DNA from: Arctopsyche grandis | Taxonomy: Eukaryota; Arthropoda; Insecta; Trichoptera; Hydropsychidae | Length of the DNA: 64,000 nucleotides | NCBI RefSeq assembly: GCF_051622035.1 | Contig: NC_135358.1 | Location: 5,347,501 to 5,411,500 of the forward strand | Direction of reading: 5' to 3' | Part shown: positions 14,190-24,783 of the stretch, one piece after another | Layout: each line of letters opens with the position of its first letter | Numbering within the stretch: position 1 is the first letter of the stretch | Program-made: the position numbers and the translations under genes | Notes under the pieces: generated by a model | Seen by the model: the letters and a program-made list of their open reading frames with translations, nothing else | What the model was told of the DNA's origin: nothing | Database searches by the model: none

Positions 14190-14653
14190 ATCTAATATGT
14201 ACATAATTTTGAAAGAGACTTTGTATATATGTATGTATGTATGTAACCTTCGTTCGTAGACGACACATCAGATTTTTTTTTCGACTCTTAGGCGCCGATT
14301 TGATTTTTTTCGATTCAAAGGATTCGAAGTTCCGGGGGCGAAGGCGTCGAGGGCAAAGCCCTAGGGGCGAAGCCTCCGGGGGCAAAGCCCTAGGGGGCGA
14401 AGGCTCCTGGGGCGCAGGCTCCGGGGACGCAGGCGCCGGATTCTGATATACATATAATTTCGAAAGAGACTTAGTATATATGTACATATGTTTGTTTGTT
14501 CGTGACAGTCAATTTAATAAAAAAAACAAACAAATAAATTTATATAAAATGAAACTATTCCAATAAATTTAATAAAATGTTTACTATTAGATTTAGTCAT
14601 GTTTAATCGGTTTATATTACAAATACCGAGCGAAGCCGGGTAAAACCACTAGT
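14190..14653 (+). mobile_element. Helitron-like non-autonomous element, hairpin + ACTAGT end
   Basis: The 3' end carries TACCGAGCGAAGCCGGGTA, able to form an imperfect hairpin, followed about 8 nt later by ACTAGT. The same 3' body and end recur at 32983-33199, 43655-43850 and 43851-44092. The module containing TCGAAAGAGACTT occurs twice, at about 14205 and 14457, on either side of a GC-rich minisatellite. It has no coding capacity. A short 3' hairpin before a fixed end fits Helitron-like elements, but the class is inferred. Confidence 0.55.
14331..14441 (+). repeat. GC-rich ~15-bp minisatellite
   Basis: Imperfect direct repeats of a GGGGCGAAGGCTCC-like unit form an island of about 70% GC inside AT-rich DNA. 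The unit is partly self-complementary (GGCAAAGCCCTA). Its minus-strand translation is proline-rich and not a protein. It belongs to the surrounding Helitron-like element, because a remnant (GCAGGCGCCG) precedes the copy at 32983. Confidence 0.75.
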
Positions 14654-15394
14654 ACAATAATAAATAGGCGGATCGATATGTGTGTGTTTGTTCGACGTTG
14701 AAAATTTCTGATACGCCGTGTGTACGTATGGGTATATACATAATTCCGATAAAATTGTGCTCGTTAATTTCAAAATTATGATAGGCATAATAGTGTTAAA
14801 CACGCCAATACTAAATGCCCAACACGGCCGCTCTCAAAGTGCAGTTTTCCTAGGATTAAATTAAAATATCCTGGATCATGAAATTTGCACGATCGAATTT
14901 CATTAATTTTAACTGTTAAATTGTAGGAAAAGTCAAATAAAAGTGATAAAATCTAAAAAGGAGAAACTTTTTTCAAAAGTTTTTCAAGTCAGCGTATGAC
15001 GAAAATCCTCTAACTGACATGATTTGAGAAAATTAGATATTAATTTCATTTTACATGTAAGTGATGTAATACATACAATTCAAAACAAACATAAAAAATG
15101 ATGTACATATGTATGCATGTACCAGTGGCGTGACGTCAGTAGACTAGGACTAGACTAGCCCCCTGAAATATTTTACTTAGCATTTAAAAATATTGACAAT
15201 TCAATAAAAATAAATTCAAATCATTGTCCATATTTATATTGTTCACTCAGATTATCGAAGCTCAGAAACCGGAATCAGACCTACCTGAGATAGTGGTAGT
15301 GAATTGTTATCACTAGTCACCGGAGCCTGAGGGGGCCGTGTATTGTTCAAAGGTTGTAAATGCATTGTTAAAGGTTTGCCGAACAATGGATAGC

Positions 15395-15785
15395 ACTGTG
15401 ACTATCCTACCTCTAGTTATCACTATAGATAGGACCGGAAGCGTGCTTTTTCCAGGAAACAGGGCGTTTTGGGTCTGTTTTCTAGGAAACAGGACAAACT
15501 ACAAAGCTAGAGAGCATAAATAAAAAGGTTCATCATAAAAATGAACAAACCACGACGAACAATGAACAATGAACGTCGCAAAGTTGGTACGCTCTTTAGT
15601 TATCACTAGAGGTAGGACCGGAAGCGTGCTTTTTCCAGGAATCAGGGCGTTTTGGGTCTATTTTCCAGAAAATAGAGCAAAGTTCAAAGCTAGAGTGCAA
15701 AAAAAAAGTTTATCATAAAAATTAATAATGCACCGCGAACAATAAACAAAAACCGGCATGCTTCCGATCCTACCTCTAGTTATAA
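15395..15785 (+). repeat. Tandem ~185-bp repeat, two units
   Basis: Two direct units share GGAAGCGTGCTTTTTCCAGG, CAAAGCTAGAG, a poly-A run and AAAAATGAACAA-type segments. The same unit occurs as an inverted array at 19940-20490. I cannot assign a class. No coding signal. Confidence 0.7.
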
Positions 15786-16002
15786 CAGTAACACAGAAGA
15801 TTTGTGACAACAGTTAGGAAGATTTTTTTGCCAATTTTAAGGAACCGTTTCAACAATGATCAGATAAAATTGGCAAACTCTGATAATAAACGAACGACTT
15901 GGACTCACGAACACCCAAGTCTGACCAGCAGTATAGTGGGCTCGAACCCAATAATCACTTGGTGCTAAACATACACGCTACCACTGAGCCATATTGCTGG
16001 CT
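15786..16002 (-). mobile_element. SINE, 5' half
   Basis: Minus-strand tRNA-like head with B box GGGTTCGAGCC and the first part of the body, ending near the ACAAATCTTCTG segment. The 3' part is missing. Closest in sequence to the copy at 9223-9650. Confidence 0.75.
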
Positions 16003-16781
16003 AATATATGTATTAAATATCTCTAGGCACAACATACATTGTATACATACTCCTGGCATTCTATTTTTTTTTTTTTTAAATCTCCATATTGGTCGACGCG
16101 TCCGCCACATACATATAATACATACATACTTATACTCATATACGTACATACATAACGTCCGTTTTTATTATGTACTACATATATTACATTATTGACCCAG
16201 TAGATACTCGACCTCATACCTATGTAACTTACGATAATCTTCACCAAACGATTTTTGCAAAAGCTTACAATTAACGATCTGCCCTTTCGAAGCTTACCTC
16301 TTACGTACAATTTACGTACACTATTTGGAATCTCCTGTATACACCTAATAAGATTGAAAATGTTAACGTTCGCGCGAGGCGTACGCGATACTTATCGCGC
16401 GTCGATGTGAAATATTGAAAATACACCGGCACAGAGTAGAAACATCGGGAAAATCGTGCGTATTAAACTTGAATGGGAATAGTTAAGCATTTAGTTAATT
16501 GTTTTGAAATCGACAGTGTCGTTTTCAATTAAACCCACAATAAAAGCAAACCACGCGACGAACCAACGGTCGTATAGTACGTTCGCGGTCGCCCACTGTT
16601 GACTTTAGGGCAATACGGTACAAGGGACTCATACCAGAAGCAATTATAGATGTCCTGTTGCCGATAACGGAAACGTTTGACATTGGCGTTGCGGGAATTT
16701 AAATTATATAAATGTATACATACATACATTCAAATCAGTTGTAATCGTATGCAAATATTTACTATTTAAACATTCAATCAA
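16003..16781. other. Intergenic
   Basis: AT-rich DNA with TACATA microsatellites and a poly-T run near 16066. A GC-richer patch lies at about 16350-16700. No gene is recognised. Confidence 0.5.
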
Positions 16782-17250
16782 AGACAATGCGAGCGTGAGA
16801 AAATATATCTACATGTAATCAAAAATATTAATAACGAAGACCTTATAACGAAAAAATGTGCCAGAGACTTGGGTATTGTAATCGATCGAAAACTGTCATT
16901 TAATGAGCATTTTAACCATATAGTCACTAATTCATATAAGCTATTGGGATTTATCTGCCGAGTCGCGAAGCACTTCAAGAATCCGCATACTCTGATATTA
17001 TTGCTATATAACAGTTTGGTTCGTAGTAATATGGAGTATGCTTCAGTCATATGGTCTCCTTATTACCAACCGCATATACATAGATCATTTAGAGACAATT
17101 CAGAAGCGTTTTCTGCGCCATTTATCCCATAAGACTGGTCTTGTAAGATCGCTGCCAACTTATAATTACAGACTCTCTTTTTTCAAGATCGCTAGTTTGT
17201 CTCATCGCAGAAGGGTTTCTGATTTTGTTACTTTTATACAAGATTGCTAA
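16782..17250 (+). pseudogene. Non-LTR retrotransposon reverse transcriptase fragment
   Basis: The frame reads ARDLGIVIDRKLSF, then about 25 codons on YKLLGFICRVAKHFKNPH, then LYNSLVRSNMEYASVIWSPY. This matches the region C-terminal to the catalytic core in jockey/CR1-type reverse transcriptases. Near 17085 the frame shifts: the continuation IQKRFLRHLSHKTGL is read in another frame that ends at 17250. Only the C-terminal part of ORF2 remains, without the catalytic FADD-type motif, so it is a dead relic. Confidence 0.8.
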
Positions 17251-18964
17251 CGGTATCCTTTACACGGGTCTACGTGACGAGCCAGAATGTTAAATTACAG
17301 AAAACACAAATATCGGAAGGCAAAGATCGAAAATCGAAAGATCTTAAGTCGAAAGATCAAAAAAAAGGGTGCATGGTAAACGGTACATACTCACTTAATT
17401 TGCGCGAGCAGGGTACAACAGGAACAAGGGGAACAGGCTTTTCCTCCCGTATTCTGCGCGCGCACATTAATATCATTTTTTGTGCTCATTGTACATGGAA
17501 TATAATATTTTCATTTATATTTGTATATTTTTTGTTTTACAGTACTGCTTTCTTTTTTTATATTTTATTATGTATGTGTGCCAATTTAAATAAAATAAAA
17601 TGCAAAATATACATGCACACTTACATAGCTGATAACATTCATAAAATGTTTCAACCAAAAAAAAACAGAATTAAATTGTCTATTGTGTGCACTTCACTGT
17701 CCAGCACCTTAAGTTGCGAAAATGAAATTTTAAAGAGCATTTGCAATTAAATTAGCTGACACGCTGACACGTGTGGGAGGCCAACAAGGAAGACGGAGAG
17801 AGGCTTAAGAAGTTATCGGGTGTATCGATCTACAGGATTGAATCGAGAACTCATATATAAACCGTTCTGAGCTCGCTTGTGTAATATTTATAAATTGATC
17901 GACGAAATAATAAGAATACAAAAAAAAACGATATTGATTTACTATGTGGTTAATGCGTTAGCACTTGTGTTCTGCACTTTGCAATTTAATTGAAGCCAAA
18001 AAAGATCTGTACCGTTACGAGAGGAGAACGGTGGGTAGGTTGGGTATGTGCTTTCAATTTGAACCAATTTCGACACTGACCGCGTAAAATTTCCGTCCAT
18101 TAGACGGGAGCGAACTTGGAATTGTATAATTAGATGCTAATCAAAGTCGCAACTATCTCGTGTCCATTACCGGAATTATCGTCGTGGGAAACCAAATGGC
18201 TAAAATGATGATTGATCGATAAGAAGTCCGAGTCGTTGGTAAACTGTAACGATGAGAGCAGCCTTTCCAAACGGTTACTTTATAAAATAATGAGAAGAGT
18301 AAATAGTGGTGACCTGATTCAACAACGCGGTGAAATGTCACATTAAATTAAGATAAATAGACTAAATAAATTAAATAAATAGTAAAAATTATAACAATAG
18401 TTTAATTGAGTATGTGTATTATACATATATTAGGCCGGCACGTATAACGCAAATTTTGAATTTTCATCGATGGACGTAGTGGAAAACTTTTATCGTATTA
18501 ATGGAACTTTAAATAAAAAAAATCATTGATTTTAAACAATGTACTGTGCTTCCAACCCATCGATTAATCTCGGCAAAAAAATTCGAAAAAGTAGGTTTTT
18601 TTATAGATCACTTTTTTGAGAATAGTTCCAATTTTTTTACTATTTAAAAATAAATGAAAGCTCAATATTCACCTATTGAAGTTTATGTGGGTCGATTATG
18701 ATAATGTTTGACTCATAACCGAAAATTCAAAGTCGCCATTCCGCTCGAAAGTCCCCATACAGGATGTTTGCATAGGGAAGCGTTCTTTTCAGAAAATAGA
18801 AATTTTTTTAATGTTTCCGTATTATTTTGAAAACAAAAGTTGCTGAGAACTTTCTTGAGTATATATTTTCAATTGGAATACAAATATGCAAAAAAAAATA
18901 ATTTAGAAACAGATGGAGATCAAAATGATTTATTTTGATCAAAAACATGTCATTTTGTATGTAT
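17251..18964. other. Intergenic, no gene recognised
   Basis: Mixed AT-rich DNA. At 17755-18040 a TATATAAA box followed by GAGCTCGCTTGTG resembles an LTR or promoter layout, but I found no matching second LTR. The region 18425-18960 has no repeat partner in this window. Confidence 0.4.
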
Positions 18965-19131
18965 CAGTGGCGTGCCGTGAAATTCTCCTTATTTTTATCG
19001 CACGGCCTTACATACGTGTGCAAAAGTAGGATACAAGGGGACTTGGTGACGTCATACCCTTGTGACCTGGTCACACACACGTAAGTAAAGCTGTGTGATA
19101 AAGAAACAGAGATTTTCACGGCACGTCACTG
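18965..19131. mobile_element. 167-bp hAT-like MITE
   Basis: Inverted termini CAGTGGCGTGCCGTGAAA and TTTTCACGGCACGTCACTG bound a 167-bp segment. The flanking octamers GTATGTAT and GTATATAT match at 7 of 8 positions, fitting an 8-bp hAT target duplication. No coding capacity. Confidence 0.7.
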
Positions 19132-19394
19132 GTATATATGTATGTATGTATGTACATATGTACATACGTGGCATTTGAATTGTTACTCAATAGATATTTG
19201 AAAATTGACCCAATGGGAAAAAATATATTTGACATTTTAAAAATTGGAATTGTATTTTTAACAACTCCAAAGCCCTGGTATGATTATTAATAAATAAAAT
19301 AAAGAAAAATATAATAGAAACAAAAATTAAAAAGGAAAAAAAGCAGAGGGACTCAAAGATTATAATTTCTGATGCTCAGAATTTCTCAAAAACG

Positions 19395-19878
19395 TCATGA
19401 CCCGATTTAGGCGGCCAGGATGCTTAAACCCACAAAAAATGGTCCACTATTGTACAAATTAAAAGGTATTTGAAAATTAACAATAATATTTAAAAAAAAG
19501 TTTTTTAAAAACATACATCTTCTATAATTTGTATATAAAATTATTATTTTGAATAAAAACACCAATTTTTTTTTTACCACCGCCATCTTTGTATAAAATT
19601 AATGACTACCAAATGTCACCGAGATTAAAAATCTTCGGACCTGAAATGCTTCTTAAACGATATTTTATCTCTATCGTAATGGCGGAGGATCCATTTACTT
19701 ATATTGATGACCAAAATGAGCAATATGGCAAAGTATGAAAACGATCGGATAAGAGGCAAACTTTTTCCTGAATTGTAATCGTAAGTGAAACGTAAAGGAG
19801 GTATGTAAAAAATAGGTCGAAAATAGTGAACCATTTTTTGTGGGTTAAAGCATCCTAGCCGCCTAAGTCTGGCCATGA
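19395..19878. mobile_element. MITE with ~50-bp inverted termini
   Basis: The left end (19395-19456) and right end (about 19819-19878) are imperfect inverted copies. They share TTAGGCGGC, AGGATGCTT and ACCCACAAAAAATGG. A third copy of the terminal part follows at 19890-19935. The minus-strand frame inside is not gene-like. Confidence 0.6.
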
Positions 19879-19939
19879 GCAGAGATTGGCAGAAAAAATT
19901 TTTTAAGCCCACAAAAAATGGTTCACTATTGTTAATTAC

Positions 19940-20490
19940 TATTGTCCTACAAAGCTAGAGAGCAAAAAAAAGGCCTTTGTAATAGACAATGATGAACCCA
20001 TTTTTTGTCCAAATAGCACTGGGTCGCGCCGAACCCTAGTCATGACTAGTCTCCGTGCTTTTGGAACAAAATATGGGAGTTTTGGGGCTATTTTCCAGGA
20101 AAGAGAGCAAACTACAAAGCTTGAGAGCAAAAAAAAAAGGTTCACCACAAAAATGAACAATGGTGCGCAGGATTGCGCCGGCCTATGCTTATGACTATAG
20201 GCCGGCGCAACGCTTCACCCATTGTCCATTTCTATTGTGATCTTTTTTTTTGCTCTCTCGCTTTGTAGTTTGCCTTCATTCCTGGAAAAGCACCCTCATG
20301 CGCCTATCTCTGCTTATGACTCATGACTAAAGAGCGGACCAACTTTGCATCGTTCATTGTTCATTTTTATGATGAACCTTTTTTTATGTTCTCTAGCTTT
20401 GTAGTTTGCCTAATTCCTGAAAAATAGACCCAAAACACCCTGTTTCCTGGAAGAAGCACGCTTCCTGTCCTGACTCTACTCATGACTGTG
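19940..20490. repeat. Inverted array of the ~185-bp repeat with central hairpin
   Basis: Units of the family at 15395-15785 run one way up to 20186 and the other way from 20197. The centre is a perfect 14-bp inverted repeat (TTGCGCCGGCCTAT, 20173-20186 and 20197-20210) with a 10-nt loop. Both arms carry the CAAAGC-GAGAGCAAAA and CCAGGAA segments. The frames crossing it are shadows. Confidence 0.7.
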
Positions 20491-21205
20491 AAAACAAAAC
20501 ATTACGTATTACGACCACATTGTAAAGATGTACAATATGTACATACATGTACCCACACAATCGAATGAAATATACGAATACGTGGCGCAAGGGACAGAAT
20601 AAGAAAACTTGATTTAGGAAAATTGCGAGGCTTGATTTGTGCTTTTCTCCGAATCGGGCATCGGGACGTCCTAAATTCTCCCAACTAGGGTAATAAAATC
20701 GCTAGACACTCCTTTGCGCGAATATAAACCAAGCCAAAGCGAACGAGAGCGATTCAGAGCAGCATCAGTGGGACAATGAGCGTTCCCCACGCAGTCAATA
20801 ATGGAGCTAATAAGGAAACTGCTGTCGTTCAGAGACGTTTCGGAATCTTCGGCGGAGAAAGAAAGGCAAAGGGGGCGTCTATCAACCGGGTTTATTCTAA
20901 TGAAGGCGGCTCGTTACGCGTCCAAGAACGACATTGCTCTCATTACTTACGTCCCCGGCACCGGCCGCATTATTTCCATCATTAGGCTGACATAAATGGC
21001 GAAATTGCGAATATCAGTGTCAGCAGTTGCCGCGCACAAAAGCCCTCCGCAACCATCGCTGCTGATTGAATGACTTCCCGCCACGGCGGTGACAAGAGGT
21101 GGCCGCGAGTGTTGCATTGTCCGATAAGTGGACAATCTACCCCTACACAAACGTCCGATTGTGCCACTTTTCCTTTGCAATTAGACCCCTCCGACCTTTA
21201 GATTA
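20491..21205. other. Downstream of TRMT61A exon 4; no exon found
   Basis: The last TRMT61A exon is expected on the minus strand below 21572, but nothing here matches the family C-terminus. The part 20700-21180 is GC-richer and has an A/T-box-like GAATATAAACC followed by TCAGTG, plus a 64-codon plus-strand frame from 20801 with no recognised homology. It may be the 5' part of the degenerate retroelement that follows. Confidence 0.4.
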
Positions 21206-21209
21206 TTAT

Positions 21210-21541
21210 TTAGGCTGACAATCTCATGGATGGCGCGTCGTACCAATGCCGAGGTGCTTGCCCTGGTGGGAAAACATGTCGAAGTGCTCAAAAGTGTGAA
21301 AAGGCGTAAATTGGAGTACTTCGGAAATGCGATGCGGAACGAAAAATACGATCTCCTGCGGCTAATAATCCAGGGGAAAATCATAGGCCAACGCAGTCGG
21401 GGCAGGCGGAAAACATCATGGCTAAAGAATCTTCGCCAGTGGTACGGCCTCAGCACCCGAGTACTATTCCGAGCAGCAATGGACAAAATAAGAATGGGAC
21501 ATCTAGTTGCCGACGTTTTAGCAGGACATGGCACATGAAGA
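21210..21541 (+). pseudogene. Non-LTR retrotransposon ORF2 C-terminal fragment
   Basis: The frame contains MARRTNAEVLALVGK, then KRRKLEYFGNAMRNEKYDLL, RGRRKTSWLKNLRQWYG and MDKIRMGHLVADVLAG before a stop. This is the familiar tail of insect RTE/jockey-like reverse transcriptases (a YFGH-type box followed by GRRKTSWLKNLR). Upstream catalytic domains are absent. It lies antisense within the TRMT61A locus, and its GAAGAAG tail ends only about 20-30 bp from the splice donor of exon 4. Confidence 0.8.
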
Positions 21542-21571
21542 AGAACACCTTTAGATGAAATAGCAACTCAC

Positions 21572-23520
<1,949 letters not shown>

Positions 23521-24783
23521 CGTCGAGTTTGTTGGAGCACGCTAGTTTCGATTGTTATGACAGCTGCGAATTCGAACTACTAAATATGCCCAAACATTCA
23601 TAATCTGTCAATACACGGGCATTTCAATTTTTATAAAGTTTGTTTATTGTTCGAACGAATGGACAATCTCCTGTTTTATTTTCGCATTGTTAATAATCTA
23701 TCTTTATAATTCGATAGGCTTATACATTACATTTTGAGTCAACTACGAATGCAGTATTGAACATTGGTGGAAATTATAAACGAATTTGATTTAGTCATGC
23801 TGTATATTTCAACAATTTATATTTTTTTCGCTTTTTGTTTAAATACATATGAATATGATTGAATGCGTTATTTATTGCATAAAATATATTTTAAATGCTT
23901 AAAATTTTAACTATTTATGCCACTAAAAAAGATAAGATAATATACATATCAATCATATTCATAGATCGGAATAACAATGAGAAATAGGAAACGGAATACA
24001 TAGATGAGAAGTATGACAAGGGTAGTAAATATAATGGAGCCAGTGAAGAGATTAATATTACAGTGAACATGGGTTACGTAGTTAGAAGAATGGATGAAAG
24101 GTAGACGAAAAAATACTCAAAAGGTATTTGAGAGAATGTAAAAGGGTGCAAGGAAGTCCAAAAGGGAGATGAAATTAAGAAATGTTAAAAAAAATATAAA
24201 TAGATGGTGATCGGATAAATGCACCCAAAAGAGTCGCATTTTTGAGACATTCAAACTTTCAAAGATGCCCAAGAAGAACTACCCAATAAAATTCCATAAA
24301 AAAAGCATCAAGGGGTGTTTATATAATATATTATTCGAGGGAGCTAACCATTTGTTGAGGAATTCTGTTGCGTAAGTTCTTCTTGAGCGTCTTTGAAAAT
24401 TTGGACTTTTCAAAATTACGCCACTATTCAGTGCAATTCAGTGCATTCTTTCGGGAATCAATAGGAAATGAATAATATGAAAAATAAATTCAATACTATG
24501 CTACTTTTTATTTTTAAGAAATTTCACATTAATTCTTTACAATATTTTACAATATTTTAATGTATATTGTGTTATTTATCACTCTCATTGAATCGAAGTT
24601 TTGACGGTAGCTTCGGAGCTGGCCGCTAATGCGTTTGTTTGTAGCATATCGGAGTGTCAGTGCGGAGTGCGCGAGATCGAGTGCGCATGCGTAGTAGCAT
24701 TTGACGTTTGTTGTCGGACGCCGGTCGCGCAGTCGCCTATAGATTCTTCGTCTCTTACTCCGAGTGTTCGAGCCGGTCGCGGC
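23521..24783. promoter_or_regulatory. Divergent intergenic region, TRMT61A / MED24
   Basis: About 1.26 kb separates the two start codons. GC content rises sharply from about 24600 towards MED24, which suggests that the MED24 promoter and 5' leader are here. TCAGTG at 24656 could be an initiator, but no TATA box is convincing. The frame is open upstream of the MED24 ATG without another good start. The middle holds a degenerate MITE at 24290-24455. Confidence 0.45.
24290..24455. mobile_element. Degenerate MITE copy (GGTnnCCGG family)
   Basis: Shares the blocks GGAATTCTGTTGCGT-AGTTC, GCGTCTTTGAAAATTTGGA and CAGTGCATTCTTTCGG with the better copies at 42309-42549 and 46397-46645. Both termini are damaged. 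Confidence 0.55.

Noticed and set aside
14185..14487. Proline-rich minus-strand ORF
   Set aside because: Produced by the GC-rich minisatellite.
17755..18040. Possible solo LTR with TATA box
   Set aside because: No second LTR, no target duplication and no primer-binding site could be identified.
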